In this document: positions 9,613-19,210 of the stretch, piece by piece
Layout of the letters: every line of letters begins with the position of its first letter
Numbering within the stretch: position 1 is the first letter of the stretch
NCBI GenBank assembly: GCA_964412195.1
Contig: CAYPNP010000009.1
Location: forward strand, 62,001-126,000
DNA length: 64,000 bases
Source: CAYPNP01 sp964412195
GTDB lineage: Bacteria > Acidobacteriota > JAAYUB01
Reading direction: 5' to 3'
Program-made: the position numbers and the translations under genes
The notes under the pieces: model-generated
Databases searched by the model: none
Told to the model about the DNA's origin: nothing
Seen by the model: only the letters and a program-made list of their open reading frames with translations

Positions 9613-9904
9613 GATCGAACGTCGAACATCGAACATTGAACATCGAACGTCGAGCGCCGGGCGTCTTGACGATGCGGGATTCGGAGGAGGAAATTCATGT
9701 GGACGGAGATGTCCGCGCTCCGGATTTCTCTGCGGACTCTGCGCCTCTGCGTGTAGATTACTGGTTCGATTACGATTACGATTACGAGCACGAGCACGAG
9801 TACGAGCACGATCGGTCGCCGGTCATCGGTCACCGGTCAATCGTCGAGCACGAGCACGAACGAGACTCGACCCCGAGTCCCGAGTCCCGAATCCCGAGTC
9901 TCGC
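9613..9904. repeat. Composite repeat tract filling the gap 9597-9904
   Basis: In order: GAACATC heptads (9613-9655); one CGCAGAG-type arm (about 9735-9757); GATTAC then GAGCAC hexamers (about 9768-9812); ACCGGTCA words (about 9821-9840); another GAGCAC stretch; and a CCCGAGT 7-mer run up to about 9900. Open frames across it give only Asp/Tyr/His/Glu-repeat peptides and are not genes. Confidence 0.8.
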
Positions 9905-10456
9905 CTACAACCCCAGCTCCGGCGCGATCCCCTGCATCGCGGCGAGCACGACGCCGATGTGCTCCTCCAGCGACACGCCCAGCGACTCGGCGCCCTCCCG
10001 AATCTCTTCCCGATTCACCGCCCGGGCGAAGGCCTTGTCCTTCATTTTCTTGATCACCGACGGCACAGTCACTGTGGCCAGCTGCTTGCCGGGCTGGACC
10101 AGCGCCGCGGCGGTGACCATCCCCACCAGCTCATCCACCGCGAAGAGGGTCTTGGCCACGAGGGTGTCCCGCGGCACGCCGGTGTAGCTGGCGTGGGCCA
10201 GGACCGCCCGCACCAGCGTCTCGTCCAGCCCGCGCCGCCGCAGCTCCTCGGCGCCCCGGTATGGATGGTTCTCCACATCGGGGTACCGCTCGTAGTCGAA
10301 GTCGTGCAGCAGGCCGACGACGCCCCAGACCGCCTCGTCCTCGCCGAACCGGCGGGCGTAGGCGCGCATGGCGGCCTCCACCCCGTACGCGTGCTTGCGC
10401 AGTCCGTCCTTCAGGGTCCACTCATGCAGCAGGGCCAGGGCTTCGTCTCGAGTCAT
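9905..10456 (-). CDS. HD-domain hydrolase family protein
   Basis: 183 residues from an ATG at 10456, preceded by AAAGGAGG; longer frames start inside the divergent promoter region. The HD fold residues are visible: His22 (KHAYGVEAAM), the His51-Asp52 pair (GLLHDFDYERYPD), and a later VAKTLFAVDELVG segment that should supply the last metal-binding Asp. HD proteins of this size are metal-dependent phosphohydrolases, often acting on nucleotides. The substrate is not evident. It is divergently transcribed from the C25 peptidase gene, with only about 90 bases between them. Confidence 0.85.
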   Translation of the reverse strand: MTRDEALALLHEWTLKDGLRKHAYGVEAAMRAYARRFGEDEAVWGVVGLLHDFDYERYPDVENHPYRGAEELRRRGLDETLVRAVLAHASYTGVPRDTLVAKTLFAVDELVGMVTAAALVQPGKQLATVTVPSVIKKMKDKAFARAVNREEIREGAESLGVSLEEHIGVVLAAMQGIAPELGL

Positions 10457-10547
10457 GCATCCTCCTTTATTTTCTTCGTACATATTCAATTTCGGTGTAC
10501 TCTTTAATCTAATCCAGAATTCATCTTTTTTCAAAGGAGTGTTGGAC

Positions 10548-13500
10548 GTGCGCAAAGGCATTTTGATTCTCGTCATTCTGACCCTGTGCGGTTCCTTGCT
10601 GATGGCCGAAGGCTGGTTCAACCTGCAGCGCGGCAAGAGCGGCGCCCCCGCCGAGGCGGCGGTGCGGCTGCTGGCCGACGACAGCCGCCTGGTCTCCTAC
10701 CAGGTGGACGTGGAGGGCGTCCTGGTGGGCGTGCAGCCCTCCCACGGCAGCCTCTTCTCGACGCTGGACATCCCCGGCGCCGGCCAGACCGCCGAGGTCG
10801 GCGGCCCCCGCCTGCCGGTCCTGCGCCGCTTCGTGGAGATCCCGGACGGCGCCCGCGCCACCGCCTCCCTCGAGGTGCTGGACGCGCGCGTCTTCCCGCT
10901 CCGCGCCACCGGCGCCGAGTTCGAGCTCTACCCGGTGCAGCTCCCCGTGGAGAAGCTGCCCGGCGTCGTGAAGCCCTTCCAGAAGGACGACCGGATCTAC
11001 GGCGCCGACGCCTATTATCCCGCCTCCGGACTGACGGTGGGCGAGCCGATGATCATCCGCGGCCGCTCCCTGCTGATGGTGGAATTCGCCCCCGTCCGCT
11101 ACAACCCGGCCCGGGGCGAGGTGGAGGTCGTCCGGAGCGCCCGGATCGACATCCGTCTCGACGGCGGCGACCTGGACAAGTCCGACGCCCTGGCTTGGGA
11201 GAAGTACTCCCCCACTTATGAGCGCTGGTTCGAGGCCAACGTCACCAACTACCGGCCCTTCAACCTGGACAAGGGAACCTCCACCCTGAAGTACGCCGAG
11301 GGAATCCTCTACATCATCGGCCCCAGCTACTTCGGCAACACCAAGTTGAACAACTGGATCGCCCAGCGCCAGGCCGACGGCCACAAGGTGGTCGCGGTGA
11401 GCACGGCCACCACCGGCACCACCGACACCGCCATCCGGACTTACATCAAGACCCAGTACGCGAGCTGGTCGAATCCCTCGCTCAGCTACGTAGTCCTGGT
11501 GGGCGACGTGGCGGACGTGGCCACTCACGACGGCGTGGGCGGCAGCGGCGGCGGCCAGGCCACCGACCTCTACTACGCGTCCATCACCCCCGACCCGTAC
11601 ACCAGCGACTGGAGCGCGCCCGACCTGATCGTCTCCCGCATCAGCGTGAACAACGCCACCGAACTGGAACGATACATCGACCGGGCGGTGAAATACACAA
11701 CCGCCAACTTCACCGACAAGGCCTGGATGAAGAAGCTGTCCTTCCCCGCCTCCAGCGACAACTACAGCATCACTGAAGGCACGCACAACTATGTCATCAG
11801 CACCCACACCGCCTCCCGGGGCTACACCGGCACGTTTCCGACCAACCCGACCGCCGGTGGCGACAAGTGCTACGTGCACACCTATTCGTTGACCTCCGCG
11901 CAGGAGGCCGCCGCCTTCAACAACGGCCGCCTGGTCATCAACGACTCCGGCCACGGCGCGGAGACATACTGGGCCGATCCACTGTTTAACTCCACCCACC
12001 TGGCCAGCGTCACCCACGCCGACGCCATGCCGTTCGTCATCAGCAACGCCTGCGTGACCGGCACTTTTGACTACGGCAGCGGCGACTGCTGGGGCGAGAC
12101 TTGGCTGGCCCACAGCTCCGGCGCCATCCTGTTCTGGGGGGCGTCCAACAACTCGTACTGGACCGAGGACGACATTCTCGAGAAGCGGATGTGGGACGGC
12201 ATCTTCAACAACAACATCACCGTCCTTGGCGACATCGTGCTGAACGCCAAGATGCAGACGCTGGCTTATTTCGGCGCCGTCACCAACATGTATTATTACT
12301 TTGAAATGTACAACATGCTGGGCGACGCCACCATCGACCTGTACACCGACGCCTACTACGACATCCACGCCACCTACCCGGCGGAGATCCTGCTGGGGAT
12401 GAACTCCGTCACCTTCCATGTCGCTGACGCCAAGGGCGCGGTGGCCAACGCGCTGGTGTCCCTGCGCGGGATCAACGTGCAGCAAGTGGGCTACACCGAC
12501 GCCAGCGGCGACGTGACCCTGGTCATGGACCCGATCCCCAACACCATCGGCACCCTGAACGTCACCATCACCGCCCATAACGGCAAGCGGCACACCGGCA
12601 CCATCAGCGTGATTCCGGCGTCGGGGCCGTACCTGTCCTACGAATCGCACGCCCTGTGGCTGGGCGGCGCCGATCCGGTCACCACTCCCCACCCGGGCTA
12701 CACCTACACGATGGCCGTAACCCTGCGCAACGTCGGCGTGACCGAGGCCCAGAACGTGAGCGCTGTGCTCAGCACCACCAGCACCTACATCTCCCTTACT
12801 GACGCCAACTGCAACTACAGCAACATCGCCGCCGGCGGCACCGGCGCGCCCATCGACACGGTGGGCTTCGTCGTCGCCTGGGACACGCCCGATGCCACGT
12901 CCATCCCGTTCACCCTCTCCTGGACGACCTCGAACAAGACCGTCGGCACCGCCACCTTCAGCCTCGTGGTGCGCCGGCCCATCCTGGTCTACCAGTCGCA
13001 CACCGTGGACGATTCCCTGGGCGGTTGCGACACGGACGGCATCCCCGACGTGAACGAGACCGTCACCTTCACCATCACCGTCCGGAACGACGGAAGCTGC
13101 GACGCCACCAACGCCCTGGCCTGGTTTCCGGCGCCCCTTTCCGGTCTGCCGGAGTACGGCGTGCTGGGCGACATCCCGTCGGGCGGCACCGCCTCGGTGA
13201 CGTTCACCGGTACGGTCACGGACGACGGCGGGAACATGGGCTGCCCCGAGCTGGACCGCGAACTGGATCTGTACGTGGGTTCGGTGGAGGCCAACACCAA
13301 CACCGCGAGCAGCTTCACCCAGACCTTCAACGCGGACATCGCCGGCGGGCAGTTCTCCGACAACATGGAGGGCGGCGCCAACGGCTGGACGCACTCCGCC
13401 GCCCAGGGCACCGACGACTGGGCCCAGGTGACCACGGATTCCCACTCGGCGACCCACAGCTGGTTTGCCACCGATGCCAGCAGCATCAAGGACGACTACC

Positions 13501-14102
13501 TGGTGACGCCGGCCATCCTCATCGGCGCCACCTCCACCATGACCTTCTGGCACAAGTACACCCTGGAGGACACCTTCGACGGCGCGGTCATCGAAATCAG
13601 CACCAACGGCGGCTCCACCTGGACGGACCTGGGTACCTACATCACCTCCGGCAACTACACGGACACCATCAGCAGCAATTACAGCAGCCCCATCGGCGGC
13701 CGGCAGGCCTGGTCGGGCACGCAGAGCAGCTGGACCCAGGTCTCGGTGAACCTGTCCGCCTTCGGCCCGAACACCATCCAGGTCCGCTTCCGGATCGCCT
13801 GCGACTCCAGCGTCAGCAGCACCGGCTGGTGGGTGGACGACGTCCTCGTGGATTCCCAGACCATCGTCTGCCAGCAGACGCCCTGCGACAGCGGCTGCAC
13901 CGCCGGCGACCTGGACAAGAGCGGCGACTGCGACAGCGCCGACTGCATGCTGCTGTGCAGCTATCTGAACGGCTGCGCCGACACGTTCGCCTGCGACATC
14001 AGCTACGCCGACCTCGATGGCAACGCGGCCGTCAACGCCATCGACCTGGTCATCCTGCTGAACCACTTCGCGGGCAACATCCCTGTGATTCCCCTGCCGT
14101 AA
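10548..14102 (+). CDS. Secreted gingipain-like cysteine peptidase (C25 family) with C-terminal dockerin
   Basis: 1184 residues from GTG 10548, chosen because AAAGGAG (10533-10539) is eight bases upstream. Signal peptide GILILVILTLCGSLLMAEG; a propeptide-like region to ~230; then a C25 caspase-like domain (~255-600) with VVLVGDVAD, catalytic His469 in DSGHGAE and Cys502 in NACVTG. Their spacing of 33 matches gingipain R (His211/Cys244). Ig-like domains follow, including repeat-like beta sandwiches with DxDGIPDVNE. A jelly-roll ('FxDNMEGGANGW', MAM/immune-inhibitor type) precedes two dockerin-type calcium loops (GDLDKSGDCDSADC and YADLDGNAAVNAIDL) at ~1118-1180. Secreted endopeptidase, probably Arg- or Lys-specific; specificity is inferred only from the family. 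Confidence 0.88.
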   Translation: MRKGILILVILTLCGSLLMAEGWFNLQRGKSGAPAEAAVRLLADDSRLVSYQVDVEGVLVGVQPSHGSLFSTLDIPGAGQTAEVGGPRLPVLRRFVEIPDGARATASLEVLDARVFPLRATGAEFELYPVQLPVEKLPGVVKPFQKDDRIYGADAYYPASGLTVGEPMIIRGRSLLMVEFAPVRYNPARGEVEVVRSARIDIRLDGGDLDKSDALAWEKYSPTYERWFEANVTNYRPFNLDKGTSTLKYAEGILYIIGPSYFGNTKLNNWIAQRQADGHKVVAVSTATTGTTDTAIRTYIKTQYASWSNPSLSYVVLVGDVADVATHDGVGGSGGGQATDLYYASITPDPYTSDWSAPDLIVSRISVNNATELERYIDRAVKYTTANFTDKAWMKKLSFPASSDNYSITEGTHNYVISTHTASRGYTGTFPTNPTAGGDKCYVHTYSLTSAQEAAAFNNGRLVINDSGHGAETYWADPLFNSTHLASVTHADAMPFVISNACVTGTFDYGSGDCWGETWLAHSSGAILFWGASNNSYWTEDDILEKRMWDGIFNNNITVLGDIVLNAKMQTLAYFGAVTNMYYYFEMYNMLGDATIDLYTDAYYDIHATYPAEILLGMNSVTFHVADAKGAVANALVSLRGINVQQVGYTDASGDVTLVMDPIPNTIGTLNVTITAHNGKRHTGTISVIPASGPYLSYESHALWLGGADPVTTPHPGYTYTMAVTLRNVGVTEAQNVSAVLSTTSTYISLTDANCNYSNIAAGGTGAPIDTVGFVVAWDTPDATSIPFTLSWTTSNKTVGTATFSLVVRRPILVYQSHTVDDSLGGCDTDGIPDVNETVTFTITVRNDGSCDATNALAWFPAPLSGLPEYGVLGDIPSGGTASVTFTGTVTDDGGNMGCPELDRELDLYVGSVEANTNTASSFTQTFNADIAGGQFSDNMEGGANGWTHSAAQGTDDWAQVTTDSHSATHSWFATDASSIKDDYLVTPAILIGATSTMTFWHKYTLEDTFDGAVIEISTNGGSTWTDLGTYITSGNYTDTISSNYSSPIGGRQAWSGTQSSWTQVSVNLSAFGPNTIQVRFRIACDSSVSSTGWWVDDVLVDSQTIVCQQTPCDSGCTAGDLDKSGDCDSADCMLLCSYLNGCADTFACDISYADLDGNAAVNAIDLVILLNHFAGNIPVIPLP

Positions 14103-14130
14103 GCAGGAATTGTCCAACCTCATATTCCGG

Positions 14131-14161
14131 CCCGGGCGACCCCCCTCGCCCGGGCTTTTTT
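14131..14161 (+). terminator. Rho-independent terminator after the C25 peptidase gene
   Basis: GC-rich stem GCCCGGGCGA / TCGCCCGGGC with a short C-rich loop, followed directly by a run of five T. Located 29 bases after the stop codon. Confidence 0.9.
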
Positions 14162-14164
14162 CAT

Positions 14165-14350
14165 CTCACCGCCGGGGCGCCGAGGGCACAAAGCCACCCG
14201 CACGCTGAACGTCCCCCGCCGAACCTCGAACGCGGAACGGGGAATCCAATTACGTTCGCTGCTGGATTCCCCTTTCAGCGTTCAGTGTTCGGGGTTCAAC
14301 GTTCGGCGTTCCGATTGCTCTGTGATCTCTGTGCCTCTGTGGTGAGGTTT
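14165..14350. repeat. Nested palindrome in the gap 14103-14535
   Basis: Outer arms are CGCAGAG/CACAGAG-type (about 14165-14192 and 14317-14347, ending GTGGTGAG). Inner arms are degenerate GAACGTC-type heptads ending in GGGGAATCCA (about 14201-14249), mirrored by TGGATTCCCC and GTTCAGC words (about 14263-14312). The remaining 185 bases before pruA show no gene. Confidence 0.8.
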
Positions 14351-14535
14351 TCTGGAGGAGGAGGAATCTTCGGGCATTGGCTCTTGGTGGCGGCGCCGCA
14401 CTGTGGTAGCATGTGCGGCTTCATGCCGGAATGTTCTCCGAGCCGGACGCCGCTACCGCCCCGGGCCACGCGCGCCGGCCGACAGGGTAGAACGGGAAAC
14501 GGTTCTGCCTCCCCATCTTGGAAAGGAGATCGATC

Positions 14536-16164
14536 ATGAACGCCATCGTCCACATTCCCCAACCCCTCAACGAGCCGGTCAAGAGCTACGCCCCCGGATC
14601 GCCGGAACGGCAGGAAGTCCGGGCGCGTCTCGCGGAATTCCGCTCCCGGGCCATCGAGATCCCGCTGATCATCGGCGGCAAGGAAGTCCGGACGGGCCGG
14701 TTCGGCGAGTGCCGCATCCCCCACGACCACGGCCACGTCCTGGCCCGTTACCACAAGGCCGGGCCCGAGGAGATCCGCCAGGCGGTGGCCGCGGCCCTGG
14801 CCGCCTGGCCGGAGTGGTCCCGCTCCCCCTGGCAGGAGCGCGTGGCCATCTCCCTCAAGGCCGCCGAGCTGGTGGCCAAGCAGCACCGGGCCGACCTCAA
14901 CGCCGCCACCATGCTCGGCCAGAGCAAGACCGTCCATCAGGCGGAGATCGACGCCGCCTGCGAGCTGGCCGACTTCCTGCGCATGAACACCTACTTCATG
15001 CAGCAGATCTACCAGATCCAGCCGGAGAACTTCCAGGCGACCTGGAACCGGCTCGACTACCGCCCGCTGGAGGGCTTCATCTTCGCCGTCGCCCCGTTCA
15101 ACTTCACCGCCATCTCCGGCAACCTGGCGGCGGCGCCCGCCATGATGGGCAACGTGGTGCTGTGGAAGCCCGCCGCCACCGCCGTGTTCTCTTCCTACCA
15201 GATCATGCGGATCTTCATGGAGGCGGGCCTGCCCCCCGGCGTGGTCAACTTCATCCCCGGCGACTCGCGCGACATGGCTGCGCAGCTGCTGACCCACCCG
15301 GACCTGGGGGGCGTCCACTTCACGGGCTCCAACGAGGTCTTCAACGGGATCTGGCGGACGGTGGGGGAGAACGCCAGCCGGTACCGCTCCTACCCGCGGA
15401 TCGTGGGGGAGACGGGCGGCAAGGACTTCGTGGTGGTCCACCCCTCGGCCGAGGTGGAGGGGACCGCGACCTGCCTGCTGCGGGGCGCCTTCGAGTTCCA
15501 GGGGCAGAAATGCTCAGCGACCTCGCGGGCCTACGTCGCCCGGAGCCTGTGGCCGCAGTTGTCGGAGGCGCTCCTCGGCATGCTGGGCCGGGTGAAGGTC
15601 GGGCCGGTGGAGGACTTCACCCACTTCATGGGCGCGGTGATCGACGCCAAGGCCTTCCGCACCATTTCCGGCTACATCGACCTGGCCCGGACGGGGAACG
15701 GCGCCCGGATCCTGGCCGGCGGCGGCGCCGACGACTCCAGCGGCTACTTCATCCAGCCAACGGTGATCCTGACCGACGACCCGCACCACCGCCTGATGGA
15801 GGAGGAGATCTTCGGCCCCGTGCTCACCGTCCACCTCTATGACGACGGCAAGTTCGGAGAGGTCCTGGACCTGTGCGACCGGACCTCGCCCTACGCGCTG
15901 ACCGGCGCCATCTTCGCCCAGGACCGCCAGGCCATCCTGCAGGCGGAGGACCGCCTGCGCCACGCCGCCGGCAACTTCTACATCAACGACAAGACCACCG
16001 GCGCCGTGGTGGGCCACCAGCCGTTCGGCGGGGCGCGGGCGTCCGGCACCAACGACAAGGCGGGCTCGATCTACAACCTGCTGCGCTGGATGTCGGTCCG
16101 GACCATCAAGGAGTGCTTCAACACGCCGCGGGACTTCACCTATCCCTTCCTGGCGGCGGATTGA
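14536..16164 (+). CDS. pruA: L-glutamate gamma-semialdehyde (1-pyrroline-5-carboxylate) dehydrogenase
   Basis: 542 residues, typical of the stand-alone P5C dehydrogenase. It oxidises glutamate semialdehyde to glutamate with NAD+, the last step of proline (and arginine/ornithine) breakdown. Seen: IIGGKEVRTG near the N-terminus, the fold residues APFNFTAISGNLAAAPAMMGN and VLWKPA, HFTGSNEVF, the catalytic-glutamate loop GETGGKD, catalytic Cys326 in FEFQGQKCSA, and EEEIFGPVLTV. Start ATG 14536 follows GAAAGGAGAT. No proline dehydrogenase lies beside it, so it must work with a PutA/PRODH enzyme coded elsewhere. It stands alone between two palindromes. Confidence 0.94.
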   Translation: MNAIVHIPQPLNEPVKSYAPGSPERQEVRARLAEFRSRAIEIPLIIGGKEVRTGRFGECRIPHDHGHVLARYHKAGPEEIRQAVAAALAAWPEWSRSPWQERVAISLKAAELVAKQHRADLNAATMLGQSKTVHQAEIDAACELADFLRMNTYFMQQIYQIQPENFQATWNRLDYRPLEGFIFAVAPFNFTAISGNLAAAPAMMGNVVLWKPAATAVFSSYQIMRIFMEAGLPPGVVNFIPGDSRDMAAQLLTHPDLGGVHFTGSNEVFNGIWRTVGENASRYRSYPRIVGETGGKDFVVVHPSAEVEGTATCLLRGAFEFQGQKCSATSRAYVARSLWPQLSEALLGMLGRVKVGPVEDFTHFMGAVIDAKAFRTISGYIDLARTGNGARILAGGGADDSSGYFIQPTVILTDDPHHRLMEEEIFGPVLTVHLYDDGKFGEVLDLCDRTSPYALTGAIFAQDRQAILQAEDRLRHAAGNFYINDKTTGAVVGHQPFGGARASGTNDKAGSIYNLLRWMSVRTIKECFNTPRDFTYPFLAAD

Positions 16165-16194
16165 AGTCCTTCCAGCCGGTTGAATCGCTCCGAT

Positions 16195-16310
16195 CCGAAC
16201 GCTGAACGTCGAACTTCGAACGCTGAACGCTGAACGGGGAATCCAGTATGTGACTGCTCTGGATTCCCCGTTCGACGTTCGAAGTTCAGCGTTGGACGTT
16301 CAGCGTTCGG
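16195..16310. repeat. Long near-perfect palindrome with heptad arms
   Basis: Two 52-base arms (16195-16246 and 16259-16310) pair over most positions around a 12-base loop. Each arm is made of GAACGCT, GAACGTC and GAACTTC heptads and ends next to the loop in GGGGAATCCAG. It lies between the convergent ends of pruA and the AOR gene. Confidence 0.92.
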
Positions 16311-16334
16311 CTTGCGACGCTTGAGTGGGGCGCC

Positions 16335-18122
16335 TCAGATTCGATTCAGGCCCATCTCCCGCACCTTGGCCTCGGTCGGCACCCCGGCCTTGTCCCAGCC
16401 GCGGGTGTCGTAGTACATCTCCAGCCACTGGCCGAAGACCGCCTCGTCCATCTTCCGGCCCTCGAAGATCCCCGACAGGTGCTCTTCCTGGAAGAAGCGC
16501 TGGGGCAGGGTATCGTCCCTGCGGGTGCGGCCGTTGGCGATGTTGTACATCCGGGTGAGGGTGGAGATCCGCTCGCCGACGACGTTCATCTGCGCCTCGC
16601 TCATGGGGATGCCGCTGGCCCTCTCGAAGATGGGCGCCAGGCGGTCCAGGTCGTACATCACGAAATCGCAGACGATCAGGCAGTTGCGGGTGTTGACGAC
16701 GTCCTGGCCGACCTTGACGAAGCCCGGCGTGCTCTCGAAGGTGAGCTCCTTGCGCATCTCGGCGCTGGCCGACCAGAAGCGAGTGTGGCTGGCGAAGTCG
16801 GAGGTGGCCAAGGTCAAGCCCATGGAGGCGCAGCCCTTGACGTTGACTCCAGACAGCTCCATGCCCGCGGTCTGGATGGCGAAGTAGTCGCTCCCCTGGC
16901 CGAGGCGGGCGGCGGCGATCCGGCTGCCCTCCGCCAGCAGGTCACCCGCGCCGCGGCGGTGGGCGATGTCCCGCAGCAGGCGAAATTGGGCCTGGGCGTC
17001 GCCGAAGTGCAGCGTCCCGCCGCCGAGGTCCGCCGGCGTCAAGATGCCCCGCTCGAAGGCCTCCATGGCGAAGGAGACGACCACGCCGGCCGAGATGGTG
17101 TCCAGCCCGAGATCGTCGCAGAGCAGGTTGGCATAGGCCAGGTCCTCGGCGGAGCCGATGTCGCAGCCGGAGCCGAGAAAGGCGGCGGTCTCGTACTCGG
17201 GGCCCTCCACCTCGTAGCCGCCCCAGCGGGCCTCCTTCGAGCAGAGGATGGCGCAGTTGAAGCAGCCGACGCTCTTCCAGTGCAGCTTTTCGCGGCAGGC
17301 CTCCGAGGTGATCCCCTCGTAGCCGGGGAACTGGACGTCGCGCCAGTTGTGGGTGGGCAGGAACTTGCCCTGCTCCTGGCCCATCCGGATCCACATGGTG
17401 GTGCCCAGGTCGAAGCGGCGCTGGCGGTTCGGGTGGGCGACGATGTCGCTGGTGAGCTGCTTGTTCAGCTCCATGAAGCCCGCCCGGTCGGCGTACTCCA
17501 CCTTGCGGGCGCCCTCCGCTACCACCGCCTTGAGGTTCTTGGATCCCATGACGGCGCCGGCGCCACCCCGGCCGTACTGTCGGTAGAGCTCGGTGCCGAT
17601 GCAGGCAAAGCGGACGCGGTTCTCGCCGGCAGGCCCAATGGAGGCCACCCGGGCCTTGGGGTAGGCCTCGCGCAGGAGCTTCTCCGTTTCGAATATGCCC
17701 TTGCCCCACAGCGGGCGGGCGTCCTCGAATTTCACGCCGTCCTCGGTCACCACCAGGGTGACCGGATCGGCGCTGCGGCCGGTGATCCAGAGCCAGTCGA
17801 TTCCGGTCCGCTTGAGCATGGGGCCGAAGTGGCCGCCGGCGTGGGAGTCCAGGAAGGTGCCGGTCAGCGGCGATTTCGTCACCACCACCGAGCGGGCGGA
17901 TGTCTGCACCAGCGAGCCGGTGAAGGGGCCGGTCATGAAGACGAGGGGATTCTCCGGGGCGAAGGGATCGTGGGTGACCAGGCCCCGTTCCACCAGGAGC
18001 TGCAGCCCGGCGCCCTTGCCGCCGATGAACTGCTCCCACAGCTCCGGCTTGGGAGTGCCGTAGTGGAACGTTCGAGTGGAAAGGTCCACCTCCAGGAATC
18101 GGTTCATGTACGCGCCAGGCAT
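16335..18122 (-). CDS. Aldehyde:ferredoxin oxidoreductase
   Basis: 595 residues, the family length. AORs are tungsten (tungstopterin) enzymes that oxidise aldehydes to carboxylates with ferredoxin, or the reverse. The [4Fe-4S] cysteines are at 287, 290 and 294 (CFNCAILC), with the fourth at 481 or 485 (NCLIVC). The pterin-binding regions TGSLVQTSARSVVV, GRGGAGAVMGSKNLKAV and DDLGLDTISAG are intact. The ATG at 18122 is preceded by GGAGGAGG. It starts 20 bases after the homoserine dehydrogenase stop, so both are probably on one transcript. The aldehyde substrate is unknown; an amino-acid-derived aldehyde fits the location. The enzyme implies an anaerobic, tungsten-using organism. Confidence 0.93.
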   Translation of the reverse strand: MPGAYMNRFLEVDLSTRTFHYGTPKPELWEQFIGGKGAGLQLLVERGLVTHDPFAPENPLVFMTGPFTGSLVQTSARSVVVTKSPLTGTFLDSHAGGHFGPMLKRTGIDWLWITGRSADPVTLVVTEDGVKFEDARPLWGKGIFETEKLLREAYPKARVASIGPAGENRVRFACIGTELYRQYGRGGAGAVMGSKNLKAVVAEGARKVEYADRAGFMELNKQLTSDIVAHPNRQRRFDLGTTMWIRMGQEQGKFLPTHNWRDVQFPGYEGITSEACREKLHWKSVGCFNCAILCSKEARWGGYEVEGPEYETAAFLGSGCDIGSAEDLAYANLLCDDLGLDTISAGVVVSFAMEAFERGILTPADLGGGTLHFGDAQAQFRLLRDIAHRRGAGDLLAEGSRIAAARLGQGSDYFAIQTAGMELSGVNVKGCASMGLTLATSDFASHTRFWSASAEMRKELTFESTPGFVKVGQDVVNTRNCLIVCDFVMYDLDRLAPIFERASGIPMSEAQMNVVGERISTLTRMYNIANGRTRRDDTLPQRFFQEEHLSGIFEGRKMDEAVFGQWLEMYYDTRGWDKAGVPTEAKVREMGLNRI

Positions 18123-18142
18123 GGTCCTCCTCCTTGCCGGCC

Positions 18143-19168
18143 CTAGCGGTGCCGGGCGATGTGGATCAGGTCGATCAGCAGGCTGAAGCCGGTCTCCTTG
18201 CGGCCGGCGCCCTTGCCGACGATCGTCACCTCGCCCATGGCGGCGGAGGTGACGGTGGCGGCATTGACGGCGCCCATGACCCCGGCCAGCGGGTGGCTGA
18301 CGGGAATCTCCTGCGGGGCCACCGAGGCCTTGACCTCGTCGCCCTCCTTCCAGACCCGGCCGATGAGCTTATAGCGCTTGTGCTCCTTCCTGGCCTTGGC
18401 GATGGCCTCGGCGGTGATCCCGGTGATGCCCTCGCAGGGATAGTCGAAGGGTTTCTTCGTGGCGCCGAAGACCACGTTGGCCAGGATGGTCACCTTGGCC
18501 AGGGCGTCCCAGCCCAGCACGTCGGCGTCGGGCACGGCCTCGGCGTAGCCCAACTCCTGCGCCTTCTTGAGGGCGTCCTCGTAGGAGAGGCCCTCTTCCA
18601 TGCGGGTCAGGATGTAGTTGGTGGTGCCGTTGAGGATGCCCTTGATCTCCTGGATGCCGCTGCCGGCCAGGCACTCCCGCAGGAGGTTCAGGCAGGGCGT
18701 GCCGCTCATGACCGTGCCCTCGAACAGGAAGTGCTTGCCGCGCTGGCGGGCCATCTCCTTCAGCTCATGGTAGTGCAGCGCCAGCGGGCCCTTGTTGCTG
18801 GTCACCACGTGCATGCCGCGGTCGAGGGCCGCCTTCATGTGGGCGGTGGCCGGCTCGCCGGTCTTGATGTCGGTGTAGGTGGCCTCCAGCAGCACGTCGG
18901 CGTTGGCGGATTGGATCATGGCCAGGGTGTCGCCGCCCGTCCAGGCGCGGGGCAGGTCGTTGAGTGAACCACCGTTTTTTACAGCCTCCAGGGCGCGCGC
19001 CAGGTCCACGCCGTCGGGGTCGCAGACCGAGCCCTTGAGCATGTCGGAAATGCCCACCACGCGGTATTCCAGGCCGCATTCCTGCGCGAGCGACTCCTTG
19101 CCCTCCAGCAGCAGCTCGGCCAGCCCCTGGCCGACGGTGCCGAATCCGGCGAACAATAACCTCAACAT
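18143..19168 (-). CDS. hom: Homoserine dehydrogenase
   Basis: 341 residues. It reduces aspartate semialdehyde to homoserine, the branch point for methionine and threonine. The N-terminal Rossmann loop is LFAGFGTVGQG; the substrate domain has VVTSNKGPLALHY, FEGTVMSGTPCLNLLRECL and the catalytic block GILNGTTNYIL, then EAVPDADVLGWDALAKVTILAN. It lacks the C-terminal ACT domain of the ~430-residue enzymes, so threonine feedback through ACT is not expected. The ATG at 19168 follows GGAGGCAT. It is downstream of the sulfhydrylase-type gene on the same strand, separated by the four-helix-bundle element. Confidence 0.93.
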   Translation of the reverse strand: MLRLLFAGFGTVGQGLAELLLEGKESLAQECGLEYRVVGISDMLKGSVCDPDGVDLARALEAVKNGGSLNDLPRAWTGGDTLAMIQSANADVLLEATYTDIKTGEPATAHMKAALDRGMHVVTSNKGPLALHYHELKEMARQRGKHFLFEGTVMSGTPCLNLLRECLAGSGIQEIKGILNGTTNYILTRMEEGLSYEDALKKAQELGYAEAVPDADVLGWDALAKVTILANVVFGATKKPFDYPCEGITGITAEAIAKARKEHKRYKLIGRVWKEGDEVKASVAPQEIPVSHPLAGVMGAVNAATVTSAAMGEVTIVGKGAGRKETGFSLLIDLIHIARHR

Positions 19169-19210
19169 GATGCCTCCTCTATGGATGATTTAGTAACATT
19201 CAAATCCAAC

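Noticed and set aside
9636..10187. Plus-strand gene between the biotin carrier and the HD protein
   Set aside because: It covers repeat tracts and the antisense of the HD gene; the product is low-complexity.
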